Shown here: positions 49,087-62,412 of the stretch, piece by piece
Layout: each line of letters begins with the position of its first letter
How positions within the stretch are numbered: the first letter of the stretch is position 1
NCBI RefSeq assembly: GCF_003119115.1
Contig: NZ_CP022364.1
Span: 582,501-646,500 of the forward strand
Length of the DNA stretch: 64,000 bases
Reading direction: 5' to 3'
Origin: Azospirillum sp. TSH58
GTDB lineage: Bacteria > Pseudomonadota > Alphaproteobacteria > Azospirillales > Azospirillaceae
Notes under the pieces: generated by a model
Databases searched by the model: none
Told to the model about the DNA's origin: nothing
Seen by the model: only the letters and a program-made list of their open reading frames with translations
Position numbers and translations under genes: made by a program

Positions 49087-50784
49087 ATGCTTCTAAGCAA
49101 CCTCAAGATCTCAACGAAAATCCTGTCCATCATCATCATGCTGGGGGCCATCTGCGCGGGCATCACCGCCACATCGGTCTCCGGATTGGACGCGCTGAGC
49201 CGCGCCACCGACGAGATCAAGGCTTCCGGCGACGAGATGAGGCTCGGCGCACGGCTTAATCGCCTGGTGGTTGAACTGCTCCGCGACGAATACCGTCTTG
49301 CCGCCAACCCCGCCGACCTGCCGGAGGTCCTGCCCTCCATCGCGACGAGCCGCGACGCGCTGTCCACCAACCTCACCAGGGTCAAGGAGACCGCCGACCC
49401 CGAGCAGAAGCGCTTGCTGGCCGATTTCGAAGCGGCGTTGGCGCTTTACAAGAATCAATTGGAACAGACACTTGCCACCGCCCGCCAGATCAACGCGAAG
49501 GGCGCCGTCGGGTTTCACCAGGACATTCTCGCCTCGGTCGAAAGCAGCGCCGTCGCCGCGCGGAAGCTCCAGGATCTGAGTGTCAACTACACCTCCTACA
49601 CCGACAACAAGGCCTCGCGGCTGTCCGACGATGCCTCCCAACTGGCGGAGCGGCGGATCGTCCAGCTCATCGCCGCCGCGGCGATCGGCATTCTCGTCGG
49701 CCTGCTGCTGGGCTGGCTCATGGCGCAGTTCGGCATCGTCCGGCCGGTGGCCGCCATCGTCGCCTGCCTGCGCGGGCTGGCCGACGGCAAGCTCGACACC
49801 GTGGTGTACGGCACCGACCGCAAGGACGAGGTCGGCGCCATCGCCGCCACCGCGGACGTGTTCAAGCGCAACCTGCTGCACAGCCGGGACATGGAGCGTG
49901 AGGCCAAGGAGGCCGAGGCCCGGTCCCAGGCGGAGAAGCGCGCGTCGATGCTCGCCCTCGCCGGCCGCTTCGAGTCGCAGGTGGGGGGCATCGTGAACGA
50001 CGTCGGCGGCGCCGCGACGGAGCTTCAGGCCACCGCGGCGCAGCTCGCCTCGGCAGTCGAGGAGGTCGGCGCCCAATGCAGCGCCGTGGCCGGCGCGTCG
50101 GAGGAAGCCAGCGCCAACGTCCAGACCGTCGCCTCGGCGTCGGAGGAGATGTCGGCCTCCATCCATGAGTTGGCCGAGCGCGTGACCCGCTCCGCCGCGC
50201 GCTCCAAGGCCGCGGCCGAGGGGGCCAACCAGGCCCAGGCCCAGCTCGACGCCCTGGCCGCCGCCATCGAGCAGGTGGACCAGATCGTCGCCTCGATCAA
50301 CGCCGTCGCCTCCCAGACCAACCTGCTGGCCCTGAACGCGACCATCGAGGCCGCCCGCGCCGGCGAGGCCGGCAAGGGCTTCGCCGTGGTCGCCAGCGAG
50401 GTGAAGAACCTCGCCAACCAGACCCACGCGATGACCGAGCAGATCGGCAACCAGATCGCCGCGGTGAAGAGCGCCTCCGACCGGACGGTGGAGGCCATGC
50501 GCGCCATCATCACCCAGGTCGAGGACATCGACCGCTCCACCGCGGAGATGGCCGCCTCCGTCGAGCAGCAGAGCGCCGCGACCGGCGAGATCAGCCGCAA
50601 CGCCCAGCAGGCCGCCAACGGCACCGCCGAGGTCTCCAGCAACGTCGCCGGCATCCAGCAGGCGGAGTCGGAAACCAGCGCCGCCACCCACAGCGTGAAG
50701 AGCGCGGCCGACCAGCTGGCCGAGCGCGCCTCCAGCCTGAAGCGCGAGGTGGACCAGTTCCTGGCCGAGGTGCGCGCGGCCTGA
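49087..50784 (+). CDS. Methyl-accepting chemotaxis protein
   Basis: This 565-residue chemoreceptor has a first membrane helix at residues about 10-31, a periplasmic helical bundle over about 32-192, a second helix ([19 protein letters not shown]) near 194-212, a HAMP domain to about residue 270, and the signalling domain with the hairpin tip [45 protein letters not shown] (read in parts over about 405-450). The C-terminus lacks the CheR/CheB-binding pentapeptide. The ligand is unknown. The ATG at 49087 follows AAGAGAGA. The upstream 137 bases are AT-rich for this genome and likely carry the promoter. No other che gene is in the window. Confidence 0.94.
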   Translation: MLLSNLKISTKILSIIIMLGAICAGITATSVSGLDALSRATDEIKASGDEMRLGARLNRLVVELLRDEYRLAANPADLPEVLPSIATSRDALSTNLTRVKETADPEQKRLLADFEAALALYKNQLEQTLATARQINAKGAVGFHQDILASVESSAVAARKLQDLSVNYTSYTDNKASRLSDDASQLAERRIVQLIAAAAIGILVGLLLGWLMAQFGIVRPVAAIVACLRGLADGKLDTVVYGTDRKDEVGAIAATADVFKRNLLHSRDMEREAKEAEARSQAEKRASMLALAGRFESQVGGIVNDVGGAATELQATAAQLASAVEEVGAQCSAVAGASEEASANVQTVASASEEMSASIHELAERVTRSAARSKAAAEGANQAQAQLDALAAAIEQVDQIVASINAVASQTNLLALNATIEAARAGEAGKGFAVVASEVKNLANQTHAMTEQIGNQIAAVKSASDRTVEAMRAIITQVEDIDRSTAEMAASVEQQSAATGEISRNAQQAANGTAEVSSNVAGIQQAESETSAATHSVKSAADQLAERASSLKREVDQFLAEVRAA

Positions 50785-50808
50785 TCCGCCGCGCGGCCCC
50801 CTAAGCCC

Positions 50809-52686
50809 TCAGCCCCGGGTGCCCCCCGGCGGCGGGGGCGGCGGGGCGCTTTCTGCCACGGAGGCGCGGCCCGGATCGCGTTTCTGGCACTCCAGAAGGA
50901 TGTCGCGCGCGATCGGCGCCGCCGCGGTGGACCCGCCGCCGCCATGCTCCACGAACACCGCGCAGGCGTAGCGCGGGGAACTGACCGGCGCGTAGGAGAT
51001 GAACAGCGCGTGGTCGCGCTCCCGCCAGGGCAGGTCCTCGTTCTTCTTCACGCCGGTGCTGCGCTCCGCCATGGTGATGCGGCGGACCTGGGCGGAGCCG
51101 GTCTTGCCGGCCATCTCATAGCCGGGTTCGGTGATGCGCGACTTGTAGGCGGTGCCGTTCGGCGCGTTGGTCACCTCGTACAGGCCGCGCAGGACGAGGT
51201 CGAGGTTCTCCTTCTTCACCCCGATCGGCGGCCAGCTCGTCTGCTCGCCCGACAGCGCCTTGATCTGCTTGGTCAGGTGGGGCTTGACCGCGAAGCCGCC
51301 GTTGGCCAGCCGCGCCGTCATGGCGACGAGCTGCATCGGGGTGGACAGCACATAGCCCTGCCCGATCGCCGCGATCAGCGTTTCGCCCTGCGCCCAGGGC
51401 TTGCCAAGCGCGCCCTTCTTCCAATCGATGGAGGGGATCAGGCCCGGCCGCTCGTGCGGCAGGTCCAGCCCGGTCAGCTGGCCCATGTCGAAGCGGTTGG
51501 CCATCTCGGCGATGCGGTCGATGCCGATGCGCCGCGACACGTCGTAGAACCACACGTCGCAGGAATGGCGCAGCGCGCCGACAACGTCCACCGTGCCGTG
51601 GCCGCCCTTCTTCCAGCAGTGGAAGCGATGGTCGCCGAGGTCCATGTGACCCGGACAGAAGACCGAGTGGTTGCGGCTGATCAGCCCCGACTCCAGAGCC
51701 GCCAGGGCCACCACCGGCTTGAAGGTGGAGCCCGGCGGGTACTGCCCGGCCACCGCCTTGTTGTTCAGCGGGGTCGCCTGGTTGGACAGCAGCTCCTCCC
51801 ACAGTTCGGCGCTGATGCCCATGGTGAACTGGTTGGGGTCGTAGCTGGGGTGGGAGCACAGGGCGTAGATGCCGCCGGTGTGCACGTCCATCACCACGGC
51901 CGACGCGCTGACCTCCTGCGACAGCCGCTGCTGGACGAATTTCTGCAGGCCGATGTCGATGGTCAGCTGGACCTCGCGCCCCGGCTGACCCTCGTCGCGC
52001 GACAGCTCGCGGATGACGCGCCCGACCGCGTTGACCTCGAGCTGGCTGGTGCCCGCCGTGCCGCGCAGCGCCTTCTCGTGATACTTCTCCATGCCGGCCT
52101 TGCCGATGCGGAAGCCGGGCAGCGACAGAACGGGGTCGCCGTTCAGCTCCGCCTCCGACACGGCGCCGACATAGCCCAGGATGTGGGCGGTCGCCTCCGC
52201 CTCCGGGTAGTGGCGGATCTCGCCGACCTCGATGGCGACGCCGGGCAGATCCGGCGTGTTCATCTCGATGGTGGCGACCTGCTCCCAGGTCAGGTTCTCG
52301 CGCACGGTGACCGGCACGAAGCGGCGCTTGCGGTGCAGCTCGCGCATCACGCGGCGGCGGTCGCCGTCGGTCAGCGGGACGATCTTGGAGATCTTGTCGA
52401 GCGTGTCCTGGATGTTGCGCGTGCGCTCCGACACCACGACGACGCGGTAGTTCTGCTGGTTCACCGCCAGCGGCGCGCCGAAGCGGTCGACGATGGTGCC
52501 GCGCGACGGGGCGACCAGACGCAGGCTGATGCGGTTCTCCTCCGCCAGCATGGTGTAGCGCGCGGATTCCACCACCTGCAGGTAATAGAGCCGCCCGACC
52601 AGAGCGGACAGACCGGCGAGCTTCAACCCGCCCAGCACGGCGGCGCGGCGGGTCAGCAGGCGGTAGCGGTCGGTGTCGCGGTCCAT
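50809..52686 (-). CDS. mrdA: Penicillin-binding protein 2, elongasome transpeptidase
   Basis: PBP2 crosslinks peptidoglycan during cell elongation with RodA and MreBCD. The 625-residue class B PBP has one N-terminal membrane helix (residues about 16-40), the dimerisation domain with SRGTIVDRFG near residue 62, and the transpeptidase domain with SxxK as PPGSTFKPVVALAAL near residue 320, SxN as HSCDVWFYD near residue 377 and KTG as MAGKTGSAQV near residue 528. SCD in the second motif is normal for PBP2. The ATG at 52686 is preferred to a TTG nine bases earlier. It follows mreD in the same direction. The rodA gene that usually comes next is absent, and a convergent chemoreceptor gene ends the operon. 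Confidence 0.95.
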   Translation of the reverse strand: MDRDTDRYRLLTRRAAVLGGLKLAGLSALVGRLYYLQVVESARYTMLAEENRISLRLVAPSRGTIVDRFGAPLAVNQQNYRVVVVSERTRNIQDTLDKISKIVPLTDGDRRRVMRELHRKRRFVPVTVRENLTWEQVATIEMNTPDLPGVAIEVGEIRHYPEAEATAHILGYVGAVSEAELNGDPVLSLPGFRIGKAGMEKYHEKALRGTAGTSQLEVNAVGRVIRELSRDEGQPGREVQLTIDIGLQKFVQQRLSQEVSASAVVMDVHTGGIYALCSHPSYDPNQFTMGISAELWEELLSNQATPLNNKAVAGQYPPGSTFKPVVALAALESGLISRNHSVFCPGHMDLGDHRFHCWKKGGHGTVDVVGALRHSCDVWFYDVSRRIGIDRIAEMANRFDMGQLTGLDLPHERPGLIPSIDWKKGALGKPWAQGETLIAAIGQGYVLSTPMQLVAMTARLANGGFAVKPHLTKQIKALSGEQTSWPPIGVKKENLDLVLRGLYEVTNAPNGTAYKSRITEPGYEMAGKTGSAQVRRITMAERSTGVKKNEDLPWRERDHALFISYAPVSSPRYACAVFVEHGGGGSTAAAPIARDILLECQKRDPGRASVAESAPPPPPPGGTRG

Positions 52687-52742
52687 CGCAGTCAAAGGCT
52701 CACATCCCCTGCCAGATCATCCCTGCCGGCCATTCCCGCCCG

Positions 52743-53255
52743 TCACCCTTGAAGAAACGCGCGGTGGACGCGGATCAACATCCAGGCAATCGCCGGAAAG
52801 AACGCCATGGTCAGCAGCGCCTGGAACAGCGCCGGCCGGAAGGGCAGCACCGTCGCCTGGAGCGCCGAGAAGGCCAGCCACTGGATGCAGGCCACGCCCA
52901 TCATGATCAGCCCGAAGCCGAACCACATCAGGGCGAAGGTGCTGGACACCAGCACGCGCCGCTGGCTGGACACCGCCGAATGGACCAGCACCAGCACCAG
53001 CGCGTTCACCCCCAGCGGCCCGCCGGTCAGCAGGTCCTGCAGAAGCCCGATCAGGAAGGCGGTGCCCGGCCCCATCAGGTCGGGCCGGTGGATCGCCCAA
53101 TAATAGACGGCGATGGCGGTCAGGAAAGGCGCAACCGACGCATAGCCGGGCAGCGGCACCGGGATCATCCCGACCAGCGCCAGCATGACCGTCACCGCGA
53201 AGGGGGCGAGATTCCGCCCCGTCTTGTCCAGCCGCTGCCACAAGGTCAGCGTCAT
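52743..53255 (-). CDS. mreD: Rod-shape-determining protein MreD
   Basis: MreD is the small integral membrane partner of MreC in the elongasome. The 170-residue protein has five or six helices, including FAVTVMLALVGMIPVPLPGYASVAP, PDLMGPGTAFLIGLLQDLLTGGPLGVNALVLVLVHSAV, the typical GLLQDLLTGGPLG motif near residues 69-81, and two C-terminal helices. Its ATG overlaps the mreC stop by four bases (ATGA), so expression is coupled. mrdA begins 56 bases downstream. Confidence 0.93.
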   Translation of the reverse strand: MTLTLWQRLDKTGRNLAPFAVTVMLALVGMIPVPLPGYASVAPFLTAIAVYYWAIHRPDLMGPGTAFLIGLLQDLLTGGPLGVNALVLVLVHSAVSSQRRVLVSSTFALMWFGFGLIMMGVACIQWLAFSALQATVLPFRPALFQALLTMAFFPAIAWMLIRVHRAFLQG

Positions 53256-54121
53256 TTCGACTCGGATGACGGTTCCGCCTCGCTTCCCGGCAGGCTGAAC
53301 TCGACCAGCTGCAGGTGCTCGACCCGCGACAGATCGACGTTCGGCTGCACCCGGACGCCACGTTCACCAGCCGAGGACACCACGCCCACCGGCAGGCCCG
53401 GCGGGAACTGCCCGCCGTGACCGGAGGTCACCACCCGCTCGCCCACCTGCACCGGCGCTTCCGGCGGCAGGTAGAGAAGCCGGGTCTGGTCGGAATTGTC
53501 GCCCGCCATCACCGCCCGCTGGCGCGAGCGCTCCAGAACCACGGGGATGCGCGTGTTGATGTCGGTCAGCAGGAGGACGCGGGCCGACCATTCCCCGACT
53601 TCGATCACCCGGCCCACCAGCCCGCTGCCGGCGATGGCCGCCTGCCCCTTGCGCACCCCGTCGCGGCGGCCCGCGGTGACCACCAGCGTGCGCAGGAAGG
53701 AGCTGCCCGGAGCGGCGATGACCCGCGCCGTGATGAAGGAGGATGACGGCTCCGGCGTCGCCTTGAGCAGGGAGCGCAGGCTGATGTTCTCCGCCTCCAG
53801 CCGCAGCGCCGCCTGCTTCCATTGCAGAAGCCGCGCGTTCTCCGCCTTCAGCCGCTGGTTCTCCTCGAAGGCGTTCTGCACCTCGACCACCGACTCCACG
53901 ACATGGGCGGCGGTGGCGGCGGGGCGGGAAATCGCGTCGAGGATCGGAGCGAAGGCGTCGGTCACCCGGGCGCGGGCGCTGTCCACCGACAGCGCGTCGA
54001 TCCGTCCCACCATCATCAGGGCGACGGAGGCGAGCACCAGCAAAAGGAAGGAAAAGCGCTGGGCGAGCGCCCGCAGCGGGGCGGCAAGGCGCACGACGGA
54101 ACCGGAATTGCGAGGCTTCAC
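53252..54121 (-). CDS. mreC: Rod-shape-determining protein MreC
   Basis: MreC is a bitopic protein that links cytoplasmic MreB to PBP2 in the periplasm. The 289-residue protein has a basic N-terminus, a single helix near residues 24-40, a coiled-coil over residues about 75-115 (EVQNAFEENQRLKAENARLLQWKQAALRLEAENISLRSLL, split into its heptads) and two beta domains, with FLRTLVVTAGRRDGVRKGQAAIAGSGLVGRVIEVG near residues 142-176 and RVVTSGHGGQFPPGLPVGVVSSAG near 233. The start is GTG at 54121. A 90-base gap separates it from mreB, and mreD overlaps its end. Confidence 0.95.
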   Translation of the reverse strand: MKPRNSGSVVRLAAPLRALAQRFSFLLLVLASVALMMVGRIDALSVDSARARVTDAFAPILDAISRPAATAAHVVESVVEVQNAFEENQRLKAENARLLQWKQAALRLEAENISLRSLLKATPEPSSSFITARVIAAPGSSFLRTLVVTAGRRDGVRKGQAAIAGSGLVGRVIEVGEWSARVLLLTDINTRIPVVLERSRQRAVMAGDNSDQTRLLYLPPEAPVQVGERVVTSGHGGQFPPGLPVGVVSSAGERGVRVQPNVDLSRVEHLQLVEFSLPGSEAEPSSESK

Positions 54122-54211
54122 AGGATCATCCCGTCCAGGTACGCGATCCGCCCCCGGCTACGCCGGCGAATGGACGAACCACCGGGGGAACCCAACCGAG
54201 CAATACACCAA

Positions 54212-55715
<1,504 letters not shown>

Positions 55716-56258
55716 TCAAGGATGATCGGATTTCACGGCGGCCTCGGCCTTCATCTTCGCGCCGTGATGATCCCCTTCCAGACGGTCCATCAGGGCCAGC
55801 AGCACGCCGGACAGCACGAACGTCATGTGGACGATGACCATCCACATCAGGTTCTCCTTGCTGGTGTTGTCGATGTTCATGAAGGCCTTCAGCAGATGGA
55901 TGCCGGAGATCGCCACGATGGAGGCGATCAGCTTCAGCTTCAGCCCGCCGAAATCGACCTTGCCCATCCAGTCCGGACGGTCCTTGTGGTCGGCCACGTC
56001 GATCTTGGACACGAAGTTCTCGTATCCCGAAAAGATCACCATCAGCAGCAGGTTGCCGGCCAGCGACAGGTCGATCAGCGTCAGCACGGCCAGCAGCACG
56101 TCCTTTTCCTGCATCTCCAGCACATGCGGGACGATGTGGAAAATCTCCTGCGTGAACTTGGTCAGCAGGAGCAGCAGCGAGATGACGAGCCCCAGATAGA
56201 AGGGGGCGAGCAGCCAGCGGCTGGCGAAGATGATCTGTTCGAAACGGCGTTCGATCAT
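55716..56258 (-). CDS. UPF0114/YqhA-family membrane protein (TIGR00645)
   Basis: This 180-residue protein matches the UPF0114 family: MIERRFEQIIFASRWLLAPFYLGLVISLLLLL at the start, TLIDLSLAGNLLLMVIFSGYENFVSKID near residues 61-88, the DHKDRPDWMGKVDFGGLKLKLIASIVAISGIHLLKAFM block near residues 91-128 and a final helix. Three to four membrane helices are predicted. Family members are conserved inner-membrane proteins of unknown role. The last 15 residues are charged. It is divergent from phoU, with a perfect-armed palindrome between them at 56312-56329. Confidence 0.9.
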   Translation of the reverse strand: MIERRFEQIIFASRWLLAPFYLGLVISLLLLLTKFTQEIFHIVPHVLEMQEKDVLLAVLTLIDLSLAGNLLLMVIFSGYENFVSKIDVADHKDRPDWMGKVDFGGLKLKLIASIVAISGIHLLKAFMNIDNTSKENLMWMVIVHMTFVLSGVLLALMDRLEGDHHGAKMKAEAAVKSDHP

Positions 56259-56311
56259 GACGGTCGGCGTCCGTGCTTGGTCATAGGGGGTAGGAGGGCC
56301 GGACTCTTGCC

Positions 56312-56329
56312 ATTTCGCACATGCGAAAT
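56312..56329. promoter_or_regulatory. Palindrome between UPF0114 and phoU genes
   Basis: ATTTCGCA (56312-56319) and TGCGAAAT (56322-56329) are perfect 8-bp inverted arms separated by CA. The site is 54 bases before the UPF0114 start and 125 bases before phoU, and it stands out by its AT-rich ends in GC-rich surroundings. It is not a PHO box, which is a direct repeat. The regulator is unknown. Confidence 0.6.
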
Positions 56330-56453
56330 CAACCGTTCCCATGCCGCTCCCATGCCGCGCCCGCCGCGTCGCCCCGCGGCAACAGCACTGGCCTGCGGGG
56401 CCGCGAAATTGTAACGTTCCCGGCCGTCCGCCGCACCGATAAGGCCCGTCCCC

Positions 56454-57158
56454 ATGAAGCACCCCGCCCCGCACATCGTCACCGCGTTCGAAGACGCCAT
56501 GAAGCGGCTGAAGGCCAGCATCGTGCAGATGGCGGGCGCCGCGGAAACCCAGCTCGACGGCGCGCTGACCTGCCTGACCCAGCGCAACCCGGAGCAGGCC
56601 CGCGCCATCGTCGAGTCCGACGCGCGGCTCGACAGCTACGAGCACGAGATCGAGGCCAATTGCATGCGCATGCTGGTGCTGCGCCAGCCGGTGGCCGACG
56701 ACCTGCGCGAGGTGATCGCCGCCCTGAAGATCGCCGGCAATCTGGAGCGCGTCGGCGACCACGCCGCCAACACCGCCCGCCGCGCCGTCTCCGTGGCCGA
56801 GTTCCCCGAATCCCCGGCGATGAGCACCCTGCCCAACCTGGGCCGCCTGGTGCGCCAGCGCCTGACCACGGCGGTGGACGCCTATGTGGACGGCGACGTC
56901 GAGCTGGCGCTGCGCGTCTGGCGCACCGACGACGAGGTCGACGCGCTCTACACCAGCCTGTGCGAGAGCATCAACCAGTCGGCCGCCCGCCTGCCGGAGA
57001 TGTTCACCGCCCACATGCACCTGCTGTTCATCGCCAAGAGCCTGGAGCGCATCGGCGACCACGCGACCAACATCGCGGAGGTGGTGCATTTCGTGCACAC
57101 CGGCCGGCCGCTGCTCGACGAGCGCCCGAAGGCGGACCGGTCGCGGGGGGATGTGTGA
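56454..57158 (+). CDS. phoU: Phosphate signalling protein PhoU
   Basis: PhoU dampens the PhoR/PhoB response through the Pst transporter and affects polyphosphate levels and persistence. The 234-residue all-helical protein has the two PhoU repeats with their metal-binding motifs: LKIAGNLERVGDHAANTARRA near residues 90-110 and FIAKSLERIGDHATNIAEVVHFVHTG near residues 196-221. Its length is normal. No pstSCAB or phoBR gene is next to it, although two polyphosphate kinase genes occur 30 kb away. It is divergent from the UPF0114 gene and convergent with ilvC, with a large palindromic repeat between their ends. Confidence 0.95.
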   Translation: MKHPAPHIVTAFEDAMKRLKASIVQMAGAAETQLDGALTCLTQRNPEQARAIVESDARLDSYEHEIEANCMRMLVLRQPVADDLREVIAALKIAGNLERVGDHAANTARRAVSVAEFPESPAMSTLPNLGRLVRQRLTTAVDAYVDGDVELALRVWRTDDEVDALYTSLCESINQSAARLPEMFTAHMHLLFIAKSLERIGDHATNIAEVVHFVHTGRPLLDERPKADRSRGDV

Positions 57159-57178
57159 GCTTTCCCAGGCGGTTGCAC

Positions 57179-57282
57179 TTGCCCCCACCCTAACCCTCCC
57201 CCGCTTCGCAGGGGAGGGAACTGCCGCCGCTTCGCATAATCCCCCTCCCCTGCGCAGCGGGGGAGGGCCGGGGTGGGGGCAA
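57179..57282. repeat. C/G-rich long inverted repeat (dispersed family, copy F)
   Basis: Arms 57179-57218 and 57243-57282 are 40-base inverted copies with about four mismatches, beginning TTGCCCCCACCC. Each arm contains its own CCCTCCCC/GGGGAGGG hairpin. It lies between the convergent phoU and ilvC genes and is the most complete copy of the family, so it can serve as the reference for the others. Confidence 0.92.
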
Positions 57283-57301
57283 TGGAATGAAGACTGCTCC
57301 C

Positions 57302-57334
57302 AAAAACGAAAAAGCGCGCCTCGCGGCGCGCTTT
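57302..57334 (-). terminator. Intrinsic terminator of ilvC
   Basis: AAAGCGCGCC (57311-57320), loop TCGC and GGCGCGCTTT (57325-57334) form a perfect 10-bp stem. Read on the minus strand it is followed by TTTTTCGTTTTTG, a canonical Rho-independent terminator 25 bases after the ilvC stop. Confidence 0.93.
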
Positions 57335-57358
57335 CCCGTTTCCAGGCCCAGGAACCGA

Positions 57359-58456
<1,098 letters not shown>

Positions 58457-58541
58457 TCAAGCACAAGACTGTTCGGCAGACCTGCAAAAGGACGGCGGGC
58501 TGGGTCGCCTGAGCGTCATAGCCCGCCGCACGGGGCCGGGA

Positions 58542-59048
58542 TCAGAACCCGGTGGCTCCCTTGGACATGGCGACGACGCCGGTCCGGCTGGCCTCGACGA
58601 GGCCGAGCTGGGCCATCAGCCCGACGAAGTCGTCGACCTCCGCCGTCGTGCCGGTCAGTTCGAACACGAAGGAGGTCAGGGTGGCGTCCACCACCTTCGC
58701 CTTGAAGATGTCGGCCAGCCGCAGCGCCTCGATGCGGCGCTCGCCGGTGCCGGCCACCTTGACCAGCGCCAGCTCGCGCTCGACCGACGGCCCCTCGTCC
58801 GTCAGGTCGTGCACCTTGTGCACCGGGACGAGGCGGTCGAGCTGGGCCTTGATCTGCTCCACCACCATGCGGGTGCCGGAGGTGACCAGGGTGATGCGCG
58901 ACAGGTGGTCGGCGTTGTTCACCTCCGCCACCGTCAGGCTTTCGATGTTGTAGCCGCGGCCCGAGAACAGGCCGATGACGCGGGCCAGCACGCCCGGCTC
59001 GTTGTCCACCAGCACGGCGATGGTGTGCTTCTCGATCTTCTCTTCCAC
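58542..59048 (-). CDS. ilvN: Acetolactate synthase small (regulatory) subunit
   Basis: This 168-residue protein is the regulatory subunit that activates the large subunit and gives valine feedback control. It has an N-terminal ACT domain with KHTIAVLVDNEPGVLARVIGLFSGRGYNIESLTVAEV (in parts over residues 5-42), the residues expected for valine sensing, and a second ACT-like half with ERELALVKVAGTGERRIEALRLADIFKAKVVD. The start is GTG at 59048 with GGAG eight bases upstream. It follows ilvB after 50 bases in the same direction. Length is normal for the IlvH/IlvN class. Confidence 0.96.
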   Translation of the reverse strand: MEEKIEKHTIAVLVDNEPGVLARVIGLFSGRGYNIESLTVAEVNNADHLSRITLVTSGTRMVVEQIKAQLDRLVPVHKVHDLTDEGPSVERELALVKVAGTGERRIEALRLADIFKAKVVDATLTSFVFELTGTTAEVDDFVGLMAQLGLVEASRTGVVAMSKGATGF

Positions 59049-59098
59049 GATCCGTACTCCGCCAGAGGGCCTTCAACCGTTCGTCTTGGTCGCCGCGA

Positions 59099-60862
<1,764 letters not shown>

Positions 60863-61113
60863 AGCTCACGACCTTCCAATGGGGGCCCCTCATTTCACGG
60901 GCGGCCCTGTTCCTTCTCAAACCCCGGCGATGGCCTGCTGGGAAAACAAGGGGTTATCCCCAAAGGCGAAGGCCGGGACCGGCAAACTAGACAATCCGCC
61001 GGTCGTCGGTCAACCCATTTTGCGAATGATCGAAAAGATTTTTTGCCGCAGTTTTTCCAAATATTTCGCAAGCTGGAAAGACCGTCCTCCCCGCAAAGCC
61101 GCCCGCAAACGCG
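60863..61113 (-). promoter_or_regulatory. Leader and promoter of the ilvBNC group
   Basis: On the minus strand TTGACC (61013-61008), a 17-base spacer and CTAGTT (60990-60985) form a probable promoter with a leader of about 115 bases before ilvB. The leader has a small GGGG-ATAA-CCCC hairpin near 60950-60961. I looked for a short peptide rich in Leu, Ile or Val that would indicate attenuation and did not find one. No other gene fits in the 305-base gap 60863-61167. Confidence 0.6.
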
Positions 61114-61148
61114 AACGGCCTGCCCCGCGGGTGCGGAGGCAGGCCGTT
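61114..61148 (-). terminator. Terminator-like hairpin after the aminotransferase gene
   Basis: AACGGCCTGCC (61114-61124) and GGCAGGCCGTT (61138-61148) form a perfect 11-bp stem with a 13-base loop, 20 bases after the aminotransferase stop. Read on the minus strand it is followed by CGCGTTTGC, not a full U-run. It probably ends the miaA-aminotransferase transcript before the ilvB promoter. Confidence 0.7.
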
Positions 61149-61167
61149 GCGCGGAACGCGGCGGAGG

Positions 61168-62394
61168 TTACGCCGCGACGGTCTGGAGCAGGCCGCAGAG
61201 GCGGCGGATGCCTTCGCGGATGCGCTCCGGGTTGTTGTTGGAGAAGCTGAGACGCAGCGTGTTCTTGCCCGAGCGGTCGGCGTGGAAGGCCGAGCCGGGG
61301 ACGAAGGCGACGTTGGCGTCCTTGATGGCGCGGGCCAGCAGATCCACCCCGTCGGCGCCCTCCGGCAGCTCGATCCAGACGAACATGCCGCCTTCCGGCT
61401 TGGTCCAGGTCACCCCCGCCGGGGCGAACTCGGCCAGCGCGGTCAGCATGGCGTCGCGGCGCTCCTTGTAGCCGGCGCGCAGGCGGCGGATGTGGCTGTC
61501 GAAGCTCTGCGACACCACGTCGTGCAGCACGATCTGGTTGATGGTGCTGGTGTGCAGGTCGCCGGCCTGCTTCATCAGGACCAGCCGGTTGATCACCTCG
61601 GCCGGGCCGTTGATCCAGCCCACGCGCAGCGCCGGCACCATCGTCTTGGAGAAGGAGCCGCAGAAGAGCACGTTGGTGATCTTGCCGCCGTTGCGCGCGG
61701 CGTCCAGCGCCACGATGGACGGGATCGGCTCGCCCTCGTAGCGCAGTTCGGTGTAGGCGGCGTCCTCGACGATCGGCACGCCGTGCTTGGCGCAGAGGTC
61801 GAGCAGCGCCTCGCGGCGGGCCAGCGAGATCGTCGTGCCGTTGGGGTTCTGGAAGTCGGGGACGAGGTAGAAGAACTTCGGCTTCTGCTCCAGCGCCGCC
61901 TCCACCGCGGCGAGGTCCGGACCCTCGGCGTCGCCGGGGACGGAGAGGTATTGCGGCTCGTAGGGCGAGAAGGCCTGGAGCGCGCCGAGATAGGTCGGGC
62001 GGGTCACCAGGATCTTTTCGCCCGGCCCGATCAGCAGTTTGCCGACGAACTCCAGCGCCTGCTGCGAGCCGCTGGTCACCAGCACCTCGTCCAGCCCGGC
62101 CTGGATGCCGCGGCGGCCCAGGTAGGCGCAGATCCACTCGCGCAGGGGCGTATAGCCCTCGCTGATGGTGTACTGGAGGGCGCCGCCGGCCCCGCCGTTG
62201 GACTGGCCGTTGGACTGGAAGATCTTCTCATAGGCGCGGGCGATGGCCGCGGTCGGGAAGAAATCGGGGTCCGGGATGCCTCCGGCGAAGGAGATGATTT
62301 CCGGCCGTTCGAGCAGCTTCAGCAGCTCCCGGATTTCCGAAGCGCCCATACCGGCGACGCGACCGGCAAACACGTTTCCCCAATCGACCGTCAC
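61168..62394 (-). CDS. PLP-dependent aminotransferase (class I, 2-aminoadipate/LysN-like)
   Basis: This fold-type I aminotransferase has 408 residues. It begins with the ISFAGGIPDPDFFPTAAIARAYEKI signature (near residues 35-59) of the LysN/alpha-aminoadipate and multiple-substrate group. LQYTISEGYTPLREWICAYL follows near residue 73, DFQNPNGTTISLARREALL near residue 172, and the PLP lysine lies in FCGSFSKTMVPALRVGW near residue 240. Substrates in this group range from aromatic and branched-chain amino acids to 2-aminoadipate. The start is decided by AGGAGGA, which is spaced correctly for GTG at 62394 and too close for the TTG at 62400. Its position next to ilvB makes a branched-chain role possible but unproven. 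Confidence 0.9.
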   Translation of the reverse strand: MTVDWGNVFAGRVAGMGASEIRELLKLLERPEIISFAGGIPDPDFFPTAAIARAYEKIFQSNGQSNGGAGGALQYTISEGYTPLREWICAYLGRRGIQAGLDEVLVTSGSQQALEFVGKLLIGPGEKILVTRPTYLGALQAFSPYEPQYLSVPGDAEGPDLAAVEAALEQKPKFFYLVPDFQNPNGTTISLARREALLDLCAKHGVPIVEDAAYTELRYEGEPIPSIVALDAARNGGKITNVLFCGSFSKTMVPALRVGWINGPAEVINRLVLMKQAGDLHTSTINQIVLHDVVSQSFDSHIRRLRAGYKERRDAMLTALAEFAPAGVTWTKPEGGMFVWIELPEGADGVDLLARAIKDANVAFVPGSAFHADRSGKNTLRLSFSNNNPERIREGIRRLCGLLQTVAA

Positions 62395-62412
62395 TTTCAA
62401 TCCTCCTGAGGG

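Noticed and set aside
60863-61010. Leader-peptide attenuator before ilvB
   Set aside because: No short frame rich in Leu, Ile or Val with a ribosome binding site and no terminator hairpin with a U-run were found.
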